From NCBI RefSeq assembly GCF_031846185.1, contig NZ_JAVRIF010000001.1, positions 558,001 through 622,000 of the forward strand: a stretch of DNA of 64,000 bases, given 5' to 3'. The translations under genes and the position numbers were made by a program. This stretch comes from Thalassotalea_H castellviae (GTDB taxonomy: Bacteria; Pseudomonadota; Gammaproteobacteria; Enterobacterales; Alteromonadaceae). Each line of letters starts with the position of its first letter. Position 1 is the first letter of the stretch. Below the pieces are notes generated by a model. That model had not been told where the DNA came from, did not search any database, and saw only the letters and a list, made by a program, of their open reading frames with translations. Of this stretch, positions 15,903-25,884 are shown one piece after another.

Positions 15903-18900
15903 TTATTTACTTAAATCGATAGGCTGTATTTGATTTAATAACGTTAAGCCTGAATCAGCAAAAGACAGCTTAAATTCAGCCATGTCTTTTGCTAAAAAGT
16001 TATTTACTTTTTCTACCCCTTCAGACAGTTTTGTTTTAGCAATAGCTAAATAAGCTTGAGCAGTGGCGGATGGTTTGCCATAAGCGGTACTGATATACCA
16101 GTCTGCCATGCCAATATGGTTTTGAACTCTAAAACTATCATCTACAATTCCTTTCGTTTTAGGTTGCGAGCGCAATAACTCATCCAGTGATTTAATTTGT
16201 GTTAATAAAGCCTTGGCGGAGTCAACTAATTTACTTGCAACATGCCCTTTTTTGTCACCGTCAATTTTATCTAAGGTATGTTGAGCAACATTTTGAATTA
16301 ATTCGACATCTTTTTTACTGTCACTTAGCGCCGTTGCGGCATCTGACAACACATTCCATAATTGAGTAACTTCACTGAGCATAGCAAAGTTTTCTTCCAG
16401 CTCTGCTTGGCTAACCTTGTAGCGAGGATCGGCTATGACTTTGGCATTAGCCATAACTTTATGCTCATTTAAACGAACCGTTATCTGATATTCGCCCGGC
16501 ACGACTTCATAACCGGCAGGTAAAATGTCTTTATCTTCTTTCGGCTCATTACCTGGCAAACGTTTAGCACCATCGCTTTCTAATCCCCAAACAATACGGT
16601 TTACGCCTTGTTTTAATTCGTGGGTAAAGGTACGAACTAACTGACCTTTGGCATTTCTCACTTCAACGCGCGCTTTGTTTACGCTTTTCTCCTGCTCGTC
16701 TTTTTGTTGATTCGAAGCTGCCTTACTTTTTGCACGATTATGACGTTTTGCAATTTGTTGCGTTTTGTGTTTTTCGGCATCAGGGTGTGTTAAAAAGTCG
16801 CCACTTGCCATGACTGTTAAAACAACACCGTAATCTTCATTTTCACCAACAAAAGCAGCGTCTCCCCAAAAACGAGTTGAAGGAGCACGACTTGCTCTAT
16901 ATTGTTGTCCATCAGTAACACTTAGTAGCGCTAAATCAGCGTTAAATGATTTTTCTGATAAACCTCGTAAAGCACTATAATCATCAATAATAAAAATAGA
17001 TCGACCATGTGTTCCTAATATTAAATCATTTTCTCGACGCTGAATGGCCATGTCCATAACCGAAACCGTCGGAACACCTTGATCCCACTTAAACCATTGC
17101 TCGCCATGTGTTGTTGAAACATACAAGCCTAATTCTGTTCCCAGAAACAATAAGTTTTCGTCAACATGGTCTTGCTGAATTGACAAGGCATAACCACGTA
17201 AATTTTTATCAACTAAACTTTTGAATTTTTTACCGTATTTTTCCGCTTTATACACATAAGGTTTCATATCACCTTTACGATGATTATCTAAAACGATGTA
17301 AGCACTTCCTGCATCATGCTCAGAAGGCGTAATATGAGGAACAAATGCGTTTTTAGGTCCTTTTCTTACTTTATTTTCGACACTTGTCCATGATTTTCCG
17401 CCATCTTGAGTAACATGGATGCGACCATCATCGGTTCCCACCCAAATAACGCCTTGCTTTAGTGGGCTGGGGGCAATGGTAATTATCGCTGTATAATTTT
17501 CTGCTGCGGTGACATCAGGGGTAATACCGCCTGAATCTTTGTAACGTTGCCATTGTTTTTTATTCGTCGACAAATCGTCAGAAATAATTTGCCAAGTATC
17601 ACCTTTATCTGTTGATTTATGAACAAATTGGCTACCGTAATAAATGGTATTTTCATCAAATGGGTCTTGCGCTAAACCTGCGTTCCAATTGAAACGTAAT
17701 TCTTCACCTTTTGGCGGATTCGGCATAATTAAGCGTTCTTCACCGGTCGTTAAGTCATAACGACTTAACGCACCACCTTGCGATTGGCTATAGCCTTTTG
17801 TCACATCATTAGGAAAAGGCATGGCATCAAAACCGTCACCAAACCCTATTTCTTGCCAATGTAGGTTTCGAATGCCAGCCGTTTGCCATATTTCCCCTGG
17901 ACCACGCCATGAACCATTATCTTGTAAACCACCATATATATGATAAGGATGAGCGTTATCAACACGCACATGATAAAACTGTGAGATAGGTAAATTTTGC
18001 ACAAAACGCCAGCTATCGCCAGCATCTTGTGTGATTTGAACACCGCCATCATTCCCTAAAACAATGTGTTTAGAGTTTTTAGGATTAATCCACAAGCTGT
18101 GATTATCAATGTGAACGGTATTGCCTGTTGCACAACAATTGACTTTGTCGAGCACAGAAAATGTTTTACCACCATCAATGGAACGACGCAGTAAAGTCGC
18201 AATATTATAGATAGTATCGGGATCGTTCGGATCAACTTCAATTTCTGAATAATAAAAGGGTCTATCGGCAACATTAAAATCACTATTAACCGTTTGCCAA
18301 GAACTACCGCCATCATTAGAACGAAGCAAAGCACTTTTATCCGCTTCGGCTAATAAGTAAACAACATTCGGATCGCTTTGTGCTATTGCCGTTGTCAAAC
18401 GCCCTAAGTCACCTTCAGGTAGGCCATCTTCTTGTGTTTTTCGCTGCCATGTTTCACCGCCGTCGATAGATATGTACAAACCAGAGCCCGGTCCTCCTGA
18501 TTCAAAACGATAAGGTAACCGTGAAAATTCCCACATGGTTGCATATAGCTTATTAGGATTTGTTGGATCCATTTTAATATCGCTAGCGCCGGTCGTGTTA
18601 TCCACGTATAAAATATTCTGCCATGTTTTACCGCCATTTACGGTTTTAAATAACCCCCGCTCTTTATTTTTTGACCAAAGCGTGCCTAAAGCAGCGGCAT
18701 ATGCAATATTTGGATTGGTTGGATGTAAGGCGATTCGATTGATCCGTTCAGTTTTTTCTAAGCCCATTTTCTGCCAAGTTTTTCCACCATCCATCGATTT
18801 ATAAATACCACCACCAATCGACGTTGAATTTCTTACATTACCTTCACCAGTGCCAAGCCAAACAATATCAGGAATTTGTTGATTAATAGCTAAAGCGCCA

Positions 18901-19172
18901 GTAGAGGCATAATCTTGATCATCAAAAATAGCTTGCCAATTCAAACCGGCATTGACAGATTTCCAAACACCGCCTGATGCCGCACTGGCATAAATAATAC
19001 TCGGGTTTGAGATAACCACTTCTATATCAGAAATTCGGCCACTGGTAGTTGCTGGCCCAATATTTCGTGCTTTCATTCCGGCTAATAAGTCGGTATCAAT
19101 CTCTGCATATATTAAAGTTGAGATTAAATAACTAGCAAATAGTAAAGGAAGGTATTTAAATTTTTGTATCAT
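15903..19172 (-). CDS. Secreted VPS10/sortilin-like BNR-repeat (beta-propeller) protein
   Basis: A 1089-residue exported protein with a signal peptide (FKYLPLLFASYLISTLIYA). It contains many BNR/Asp-box repeats (S-x-D-x-G-x-T-W: SMDGGKTW, SIDGGETW, STDKGDTW, TQDGGKSW) across about residues 40-720, which build one or two propellers like the sortilin VPS10 family. The region beyond about 780 has a beta-rich part and a helical tail (QLWNVLSDAATALSDSKKD). Similar large proteins are common in marine Alteromonadales and are usually called glycosyl hydrolase without evidence; no catalytic residues can be assigned. The gene is monocistronic and divergent from the MFS gene. Confidence 0.85.
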   Translation of the reverse strand: MIQKFKYLPLLFASYLISTLIYAEIDTDLLAGMKARNIGPATTSGRISDIEVVISNPSIIYASAASGGVWKSVNAGLNWQAIFDDQDYASTGALAINQQIPDIVWLGTGEGNVRNSTSIGGGIYKSMDGGKTWQKMGLEKTERINRIALHPTNPNIAYAAALGTLWSKNKERGLFKTVNGGKTWQNILYVDNTTGASDIKMDPTNPNKLYATMWEFSRLPYRFESGGPGSGLYISIDGGETWQRKTQEDGLPEGDLGRLTTAIAQSDPNVVYLLAEADKSALLRSNDGGSSWQTVNSDFNVADRPFYYSEIEVDPNDPDTIYNIATLLRRSIDGGKTFSVLDKVNCCATGNTVHIDNHSLWINPKNSKHIVLGNDGGVQITQDAGDSWRFVQNLPISQFYHVRVDNAHPYHIYGGLQDNGSWRGPGEIWQTAGIRNLHWQEIGFGDGFDAMPFPNDVTKGYSQSQGGALSRYDLTTGEERLIMPNPPKGEELRFNWNAGLAQDPFDENTIYYGSQFVHKSTDKGDTWQIISDDLSTNKKQWQRYKDSGGITPDVTAAENYTAIITIAPSPLKQGVIWVGTDDGRIHVTQDGGKSWTSVENKVRKGPKNAFVPHITPSEHDAGSAYIVLDNHRKGDMKPYVYKAEKYGKKFKSLVDKNLRGYALSIQQDHVDENLLFLGTELGLYVSTTHGEQWFKWDQGVPTVSVMDMAIQRRENDLILGTHGRSIFIIDDYSALRGLSEKSFNADLALLSVTDGQQYRASRAPSTRFWGDAAFVGENEDYGVVLTVMASGDFLTHPDAEKHKTQQIAKRHNRAKSKAASNQQKDEQEKSVNKARVEVRNAKGQLVRTFTHELKQGVNRIVWGLESDGAKRLPGNEPKEDKDILPAGYEVVPGEYQITVRLNEHKVMANAKVIADPRYKVSQAELEENFAMLSEVTQLWNVLSDAATALSDSKKDVELIQNVAQHTLDKIDGDKKGHVASKLVDSAKALLTQIKSLDELLRSQPKTKGIVDDSFRVQNHIGMADWYISTAYGKPSATAQAYLAIAKTKLSEGVEKVNNFLAKDMAEFKLSFADSGLTLLNQIQPIDLSK

Positions 19173-19445
19173 GTGAGTATGCCTTTGTTTATTTTTATTA
19201 CATTAAACTGAACAATGAACAGTTGTTTAAGTTTACGGCTGATAAAACTCTATAGTTAGTTTAAGACTCAGAGAAAACTTTGTATAGCATGTTAAAAAGA
19301 TAGCTCATAAATAGTGCTGAAAAATGTCGCTGCCAATCAATCTATAGTAAACACCTATCAAGAAAGTAAAGTTTTATTAATAAATGACTGAATAAATAAA
19401 TATTTATGAGGTAATATCTTTGTTTTATTAAAATAGCCGGCCAAC

Positions 19446-20699
19446 ATGCTCATTAATATTGTCATCACCTTAGCCTTATTAATACTGACAACAGTCGTTT
19501 TATCACGAATATTTTCATTGCCGAAAAATGTCTGGGTTTTGTTTTTAGTTCAACCTTTAGTGATGGCGGCATCCCCTGTGATTGTATTTATTGGCGGAAT
19601 ACTTTCTAGTGAAATAGCTGAAAACCCTTCATTAGCAACGCTACCAGTAACCGTTATGATATTAGGTGTAGCAAGTGCCGCAATACCGGCGGCTTTATTA
19701 GCTAAAAAACTCGGCAGAAAGCTAGCTACTTATGTAGGTTTTTCGCTCGGACTGCTCGGTTCATTCATCGCAATGATTGCCACACAACAAGCCGACTTTA
19801 AGTTATTTACTTTAGCAAGTTTATTTTTTGGAATGAGTACAGCATTTATCCAACAATTACGTTTTGCTGCTATTGAAAGTGTTAACGATGAAAACGAAAT
19901 CCCAACGGTATTATCTGTGTTAATGTTAAGTGGCATTTTTTCTGCTTTTTTAGGACCTGAAATTGCCGTGGTTGCGAAAGACTGGCTTGCTTCACCTTAT
20001 GGCTATACCGGATCATTTGCTTTTATTGCCGGGCTTAACTTAGTTGCCATGGCAGTATTGCTTTTCTTTCAAAATCCACTAAAAGTGCAAACCACACAAC
20101 AAGGTGATGCTCGCCCATTACCTGAAATCATTAAACAACCTATTTTCATTATTTCAATATTAACCGCAGCAATTGGTTTTGCCTTAATGAGTTATTTAAT
20201 GACCGCAACGCCATTAAGTATGCATCATATGCATGGTCATAGTTTAATGGATACAAAATGGGTGATACAAAGTCATATCGCTGCGATGTTTATTCCGTCC
20301 TTATTTACCGCTTGGTTGGTGAAGAAAATAGGGCTACAACAGATTTTATTACTCGGAACTTTGATATACAGCATAGTTACTATGATTGCTTTTTCTGGCG
20401 AACAAGTCGTGCATTACTGGTGGGCTTTATTGTTATTAGGTATTGGTTGGAATTTCTTATTTTTAACGGGGACTAGCCTCTTACCACAAAGTTATCATCC
20501 TTGGGAACGTCACAAAGTTCAAGCGCTTAATGATTTTGTGATTTTCGGTTTTCAAGCCATCGCCTCTTTACTCGCGGGTTGGATGCTATTTCAAGCAGGT
20601 TGGCATGGCGTGGTTTTATCTAGTATCCCGTTTATTATTATTTTATATGTAGTGACCTGGTTGTTTTATCGTCATAACAAAAATACCCACTCAACATAA
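19446..20699 (+). CDS. Major facilitator superfamily transporter
   Basis: A 417-residue inner-membrane carrier with about twelve hydrophobic segments and an intracellular loop at about residue 80 (LAKKLGRKLATYVGF) in the usual place of the MFS A motif. A histidine-rich segment (MHHMHGHSLMDTKWVIQSH, about residues 258-276) before a conserved MFIPSLF recalls a proteobacterial MFS group that includes the riboflavin carrier RfnT, but I cannot assign the substrate. No good ribosome site precedes the ATG. The stop lies 17 bp from the convergent histidine kinase gene. Confidence 0.88.
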   Translation: MLINIVITLALLILTTVVLSRIFSLPKNVWVLFLVQPLVMAASPVIVFIGGILSSEIAENPSLATLPVTVMILGVASAAIPAALLAKKLGRKLATYVGFSLGLLGSFIAMIATQQADFKLFTLASLFFGMSTAFIQQLRFAAIESVNDENEIPTVLSVLMLSGIFSAFLGPEIAVVAKDWLASPYGYTGSFAFIAGLNLVAMAVLLFFQNPLKVQTTQQGDARPLPEIIKQPIFIISILTAAIGFALMSYLMTATPLSMHHMHGHSLMDTKWVIQSHIAAMFIPSLFTAWLVKKIGLQQILLLGTLIYSIVTMIAFSGEQVVHYWWALLLLGIGWNFLFLTGTSLLPQSYHPWERHKVQALNDFVIFGFQAIASLLAGWMLFQAGWHGVVLSSIPFIIILYVVTWLFYRHNKNTHST

Positions 20700-20716
20700 A
20701 CCACAGATATTACGGG

Positions 20717-22984
20717 TTATTTCTTTAGTAAAAATTCATAAAGCGTTTGATATAGCATATTTTGCTCAGTCGGTTTGGGGATATAGGCGTTAAAGCCTTT
20801 TTGTAAATAGACTTCAACATCAGTTGTCATTACATTCGCAGTTAAGGCAATAATTGGCGTTGTATGATCTTGCTCTCTTATTTGCTGGCAAGCACTAATA
20901 CCATCTAATACCGGCATTTGAATATCCATAAATATCACATCAGGCTGACAGGCTTTATGTTTATCTACCGCTTCTTTTCCATTATTAGCCAGTACAAGGT
21001 TTGCTTGTGTTGGCGCTAACATGGTTTTAATAATCGTTTGATTAATTCGATTATCTTCAACGATTAGAATAGTTTTATTTAATAGATTTGGGGTTTTTAT
21101 TTCTACAGTAGTTTCTTTAACGTTTATGGTTTTTTTCAAAGGTAATATAACAGTAAAGGTACTACCTTCACCCACTTTACTAGCAACAGATATTTCACCT
21201 GCCATCAAGTCAACTAACGACTGAACAATAGAAAGGCCAAGTCCAGTACCACCAAATTTTCGAGTGATTGATGAATCTTGCTGTTCAAAACGAGTAAAAA
21301 GCGATTTTTGGCTTTCTTCTGTCAACCCTATACCTGTGTCAGTTATTTCAATTATGATACTTGGGATGTCGTTTTTTATTTGCTCTTGGCACTGAATGCT
21401 TATGCTACCTTCTTCTGTAAATTTAAAGGCATTAGATAACAGGTTAATTAAAATTTGCTTAATTCTAATATCATCGCCCAGCCAATATGAATGCATATCA
21501 CCTATCGACCAAGAAAAATTCAAGCCTTTATCTTTAGGAATGTGTTGTACATTTTTAATAGTGGTTTCAAATAATGCAGCAAAATCGAATGGCTTAATAT
21601 CTAACATTAATTTGCCAGCTTCAATTTTTGAAAAGTCTAAAATATCATTGATAACCACAAGTAAGCTTTCTCCTGAAGAGATCGCATTTTCAACGTATTC
21701 CTGCCCTTTTTCAGATAACTTCTCTTGTTTTAATAATTGCAATGAGCCGTATATCCCATTTAACGGAGTACGAATTTCATGACTCATATTAGAAACAAAG
21801 TCACTTTTAGCTTTGCTTGCAGATTCAGCATTTGTTTTTTCGATTTGCAATGCTTCATTTTGCAAAGCGATGACTTCAATTTTATTCGCTAACGTATCAT
21901 TCGATTGCTTAAGTTCATTTGTCCTATAAATAACCAACTTTCTCAAACGTTTATTAAATAACAAGACAAAAGTGAGCGATAACGCTAAAAATATGATAAA
22001 AAACAATAAATAGTAATAGAGTTGTCGATCTTTATCTGCGCTTGCTTTTAAATAGTCATCGATTAATAACCCCGATACCGACGCGTCATTTGGGACCATA
22101 TTCAAATCTCGATAAATATTGGCAATCCGTTGAAACCTTTCAGGGAAAGTAGTACCAATAGGTATGGTTAACGGTTTGATCATACGCGTAGTATGCTTGG
22201 CTTCATACTTTAAATGTTCAATAGATTGTTGGTTTTGATATTTACTTTTAATTAAGGCGATAATTTCATCTTGATTATTCAAGGCATATTGCCAACCTTT
22301 AATACTGGCTTCTTTAAATGCGAGTGCTTTTTCAGGCGAGTCTTGAATATATTGCTCACTGGTAAACAGCAGATCACCATAAAAGTCGACACCATAATTC
22401 ACGGGGTCCATGATGTTCACTTCTATGCCTTTTTCTTCAAACCACTTAGGTTGATTTGTTAAATACACTGAAAGTGCATCTATTTCACCTTCCAATAAAG
22501 TTTCATTCTTAAAAGTATGAGGGACATGAGTAAATTGTTCGTTGCTTATTCCTACGGTTGAAAACATCGCGGTTAATGGCGCATCATCAATCCCTTTTTG
22601 ATACATCACTCGTTTATTAATTAGATCTTCTGGTGATCTTATTTCTGATGAAGATAACGATAAAATAACAAGTGGGCTATGTTGAAAAATACTGGCAAGT
22701 ACCACCACTGGCTGATTTTTCATTCGATATAAAACAATACTTGAATCAGAAATACCAAATGTGGCGCGCCCACTTAGTACTTCTTGTGCAGGAGAAGAAT
22801 TTTGAACATGCTCTCTGATTTCAACATCGAAGCCAGCTTGCTGATAATAACCTTTTTCTACGGCCGCATAAAAACCGGCAAATTGAAATTGATGCTTCCA
22901 TTTTAATTGCAAGACCACAGGATCATTAGCGGAAGATTTCATTGAGAGAAGTATAAAGAGAATGAAAATCAGGTTTTTCAGCAT
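20717..22984 (-). CDS. Hybrid sensor histidine kinase with a THI5/NMT1-like periplasmic domain
   Basis: A 755-residue inner-membrane kinase. The signal peptide (1-19) is followed by a NMT1/THI5-like binding domain (about 22-300: LQLKWKHQFQFAGFYAAVEKGYY, GRATFGISDSS), which in transporters binds pyrimidine or related small ligands. One membrane helix (322-344) leads to a coiled coil. HisKA has phospho-acceptor H402 (SHEIRTPLNG). HATPase motifs are NLLSNAFKF, DTGIGL and FGGTGLGLSIV. The C-terminal receiver has D687 (FMDIQMPVLDG). All catalytic residues are intact. No response regulator with an output domain lies adjacent, so the output is not known. Confidence 0.93.
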   Translation of the reverse strand: MLKNLIFILFILLSMKSSANDPVVLQLKWKHQFQFAGFYAAVEKGYYQQAGFDVEIREHVQNSSPAQEVLSGRATFGISDSSIVLYRMKNQPVVVLASIFQHSPLVILSLSSSEIRSPEDLINKRVMYQKGIDDAPLTAMFSTVGISNEQFTHVPHTFKNETLLEGEIDALSVYLTNQPKWFEEKGIEVNIMDPVNYGVDFYGDLLFTSEQYIQDSPEKALAFKEASIKGWQYALNNQDEIIALIKSKYQNQQSIEHLKYEAKHTTRMIKPLTIPIGTTFPERFQRIANIYRDLNMVPNDASVSGLLIDDYLKASADKDRQLYYYLLFFIIFLALSLTFVLLFNKRLRKLVIYRTNELKQSNDTLANKIEVIALQNEALQIEKTNAESASKAKSDFVSNMSHEIRTPLNGIYGSLQLLKQEKLSEKGQEYVENAISSGESLLVVINDILDFSKIEAGKLMLDIKPFDFAALFETTIKNVQHIPKDKGLNFSWSIGDMHSYWLGDDIRIKQILINLLSNAFKFTEEGSISIQCQEQIKNDIPSIIIEITDTGIGLTEESQKSLFTRFEQQDSSITRKFGGTGLGLSIVQSLVDLMAGEISVASKVGEGSTFTVILPLKKTINVKETTVEIKTPNLLNKTILIVEDNRINQTIIKTMLAPTQANLVLANNGKEAVDKHKACQPDVIFMDIQMPVLDGISACQQIREQDHTTPIIALTANVMTTDVEVYLQKGFNAYIPKPTEQNMLYQTLYEFLLKK

Positions 22985-23123
22985 GAAAACAACTTTTCCA
23001 GATTAATTAGAATTTCACGATACCTAAATAATAGAACAAAGCCCGCATTAATCATCATTTAATTTAACTTTAGCTATAACTTTAGTTTCTTATCAATGAA
23101 AACCCTATGTACAAGAGCTTTCA

Positions 23124-23711
23124 TTAACTAGAGCTTTTTTTATACCATCGAATTAATTCTTTTTGATCAGCCGGGGCATCAAAACCTTCAAGGATCAACT
23201 CAGTAGCTTGCTGTGCTAGCAGTTGCTCTGCTTTATTTTCAACTTTTTCTAGCATACTATACAAAAGCCGTAACTCATCTTCAGATAATACGCTTTCTAA
23301 CTGTTTTGAGCGTGCATCCATTGCACTGACAACTTGCTGATAAATCGCTTTACCTTTATTGTTTAACAGTAAATTTTTAACATTTTTTTTATGCGAATCT
23401 GCTTGAGTTTTAATTAGGTCTAATGCCAAGAGTTTTTTTACTGCGCGGCTAACGGTATAAGAGTCTAACCGTGATTGATAAGCAATATCAGCCGACTTAA
23501 TCGGCATATAAGAACCGATATTGAGTAACACACGTATTTCCCTTGGATCAAGTTCACAAAGGTTTCTGATTTTCCAATCACGGTTTAAGGCAAGTAAGTT
23601 ACTAACAACAGCAATTCGAAAAGGTAAATGATTTGACAGATCTAAGGGGTTATCATTTTCTTTTGTTAATTCAAAGGCTTGACTTCTAGCGGTTGGTTTA
23701 ATAATAATCAC
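23124..23711 (-). CDS. MarR family transcriptional regulator
   Basis: A 195-residue protein with a winged helix-turn-helix. The helix pair IKSADIAYQSRLDSYTVSRAV (about residues 71-91) is followed by the wing region LIKTQADSHKKNVKNLLLNNKGK. The dimer helices flank it. Only a GTG start fits, and its AAAGG ribosome site lies unusually close, so the exact start is uncertain. Candidate targets are itself or the aldo-keto reductase gene transcribed 90 bp upstream on the same strand. Confidence 0.88.
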   Translation of the reverse strand: MIIIKPTARSQAFELTKENDNPLDLSNHLPFRIAVVSNLLALNRDWKIRNLCELDPREIRVLLNIGSYMPIKSADIAYQSRLDSYTVSRAVKKLLALDLIKTQADSHKKNVKNLLLNNKGKAIYQQVVSAMDARSKQLESVLSEDELRLLYSMLEKVENKAEQLLAQQATELILEGFDAPADQKELIRWYKKSSS

Positions 23712-23800
23712 CTTTCATTACTTTGTTGTTAAAGGTTTACACTGTATTAGCGAAACAACCTGCTCAGTTATTCATAAATAACCTTATGTGTCACCTTAAT

Positions 23801-24718
23801 TTAAGGAACCGTTTCACCATTTCTTGCTTCGAATAATCGATACCAATCTTCACGCGAATATTGCAAATCTAAAGCAACTTTCGCAGCAGCAATACGTGAC
23901 GGTGTAGTGGAACCAATAATTGGAAAAATGCCCGCTGGATGCAATAACAACCAAGCTAATATCACCTGCCAAGGTTGACATTGATATTTTTGCGCTTGTA
24001 GTTTTAATTCAATTTCAATACGTTGTTCATCTTCACTAGTAAAAGTATTTCCCCACGCAGGATAGGCTACTCCACCTAAAGGACACCAGGCTATAGGCGT
24101 TATTTTATGTTGTTGGCATTGATCTAACGTACCATCGATTAACGTATCAATGTTATGTATATTAATTTCTACTTGGTTTGCCACCAAAGGCATCGACATA
24201 ACCGAGCGTAAACTTTCAACTTGGCTAGGTTTAAAATTACTTACGCCAAAATGTTTCACTTTGCCACTGGCTTTTAAAATAGCAAATGTTTCAGCAACTT
24301 CATGCACATTCATTAAAAAGTCAGGGCGATGCAACATAAATAAATCTAGCTGTTCAACCCCTAGTCGACCTAACGAACCATTCACACTTTCTAAAATGTA
24401 TTGCTTAGAAAAATCATAACGTGTTGGCGAATAATCACTGTGTTTTTTTTTCGGTCTAATACCCGCTTTTGATGTAATCAGAATATCGTCTCTTAGACTC
24501 GGAGATTCTTTTAATATTTCGCCAAATAAACTTTCACACTCGCCACCACCGTATATATCAGCATGATCAAAATGGTTATAACCGGCTTCAATCGCACTAT
24601 AAATTGCCGCTTTTCCTTTTTTACGATCCGCCTCACTATTCTCTCCTGTGATACGCATACAACCATAAATCAATCTTGATGAAGTAAATTCAGTATGTTT
24701 TAAATGCTTAAATTGCAT
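23801..24718 (-). CDS. Aldo/keto reductase (YdhF-like)
   Basis: A 305-residue NADPH-dependent oxidoreductase with the (alpha/beta)8 plan. The tetrad is visible: D at AGYNHFDHADIYGGG (D52 and Y57 region), K at ILITSKAGI (about 85) and H at DLFMLHRPD (about 127). Also present are the family motif FGVSNF and the cofactor loop IIGSTTPSRI near 268. Sequence texture resembles E. coli YdhF. An AAGGA ribosome site supports the ATG. It is divergent from the prenyltransferase gene. Confidence 0.93.
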   Translation of the reverse strand: MQFKHLKHTEFTSSRLIYGCMRITGENSEADRKKGKAAIYSAIEAGYNHFDHADIYGGGECESLFGEILKESPSLRDDILITSKAGIRPKKKHSDYSPTRYDFSKQYILESVNGSLGRLGVEQLDLFMLHRPDFLMNVHEVAETFAILKASGKVKHFGVSNFKPSQVESLRSVMSMPLVANQVEINIHNIDTLIDGTLDQCQQHKITPIAWCPLGGVAYPAWGNTFTSEDEQRIEIELKLQAQKYQCQPWQVILAWLLLHPAGIFPIIGSTTPSRIAAAKVALDLQYSREDWYRLFEARNGETVP

Positions 24719-24827
24719 GACAATCCTTGATATTTTTGTGGCGAATTTTTGTGTAAAGTGTTTTGATAAAGTTATCTCAATAAAACAATCACATATTAAC
24801 GTAAATAACCAAGGTTACGCTATACGT

Positions 24828-25724
24828 ATGAAAAATTTAATTGCTTGTCTTCCTGCAATAAGAGCCCCTTTTTTATTACTGGCACCAATTTGCGTGTTCT
24901 TAGGTTTGTCGATATCACATTATCATCACGTTGAGTTTCAACTGGTAAGTTTTATTTTAACTTTGATTGCCGCCTTATTTTCAGCGATTGCGGTAAATTG
25001 TTTAAATGAATATCAAGATTTTCATAGTGGTTTAGATTTAATCACGACGCCAACGCCTTTTAGTGGTGGCAGTGGTTTATTGAAAACAAGTCCTCATTTA
25101 GCCAGTAACGTTTTAAAGATAGCTAACTTTGCAGCCACAATAGTGTTACTCGTTGGTTTATACTTTACGCTGGTCATTGGTAGTAAAGTGATACCTTTAG
25201 GAATGTTAGGGGCCGTGATCATTTTCACTTACACCAAATGGTTAAATAAAACCCCCTTTTTATGCCTAATAGCGCCCGGCTTGGGGTTTGGTTTGTTAAT
25301 AGTCAACGGAAGCTATTTAACGCAAACATTAAGCTATTCAAATGACGTTTGGCTAATTTCACTTATCCCCTTCTTTTTAATTAATAATTTGCTATTAATT
25401 AATCAATTTCCAGATATACAGGCAGATAAAAAATCTGGTAGAAATCATTTGCCAATAAAATATGGCACTAAAATCGCCAGCGTTGTTTACCTGTTATTTG
25501 CGATATTTTCTGCCATTCTTTTAGGTGTATTGATAATGAAAAAAGTCTTACCTTTCATTTCAGCCGTTTGTTTTCTTCCGCTATTATTAAATTTTATCGC
25601 TTTTCCTCACTATTATTTATTCGGTGAAAAGATTGCAGAACATCCAAACGCAATGATCTTAAATGTTCTATCCGCCAATATTACCCCCTTGTTATTAGCC
25701 ATCAGCTTATTGATTGCCGGTTAA
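24828..25724 (+). CDS. UbiA-family membrane prenyltransferase (MenA-like)
   Basis: A 298-residue integral membrane enzyme with about eight helices. Both aspartate-rich motifs are present: N-x3-D-x3-D as NEYQDFHSGLD (about residues 61-71) and D-x3-D as FPDIQADKKSGR (about 195-206). These bind the Mg-diphosphate of the prenyl donor. The spacing is closest to MenA (1,4-dihydroxy-2-naphthoate octaprenyltransferase), but other UbiA members are possible. I reject the longer frame from 24717 because its first 37 residues are hydrophilic and overlap the divergent gene's start. Confidence 0.88.
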   Translation: MKNLIACLPAIRAPFLLLAPICVFLGLSISHYHHVEFQLVSFILTLIAALFSAIAVNCLNEYQDFHSGLDLITTPTPFSGGSGLLKTSPHLASNVLKIANFAATIVLLVGLYFTLVIGSKVIPLGMLGAVIIFTYTKWLNKTPFLCLIAPGLGFGLLIVNGSYLTQTLSYSNDVWLISLIPFFLINNLLLINQFPDIQADKKSGRNHLPIKYGTKIASVVYLLFAIFSAILLGVLIMKKVLPFISAVCFLPLLLNFIAFPHYYLFGEKIAEHPNAMILNVLSANITPLLLAISLLIAG

Positions 25725-25762
25725 TGTTATGCGATTTAGTGATTCGAAAAACTCTGATTAAG

Positions 25763-25794
25763 CTTAAAATCCCTCCTATATTTTAAGTTTTTTT
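25763..25794 (+). terminator. Terminator after the UbiA-family gene
   Basis: CTTAAAAT and ATTTTAAG pair across a nine-base loop and run into seven T residues. The stem is AT-rich, so it may be weak. Confidence 0.6.
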
Positions 25795-25884
25795 CATGGT
25801 TAGCCAAGATAGTCCTGCACATCGCATGAATAGCTTGATATATTAGCCGCCATTAAAATAAAACACTTTTTAAAAGGCTGTATT

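Noticed and set aside
16900..19172. Several antisense frames within the BNR-repeat gene.
   Set aside because: They are shadows of the Asp-box repeats on the opposite strand, without ribosome sites or domain character.
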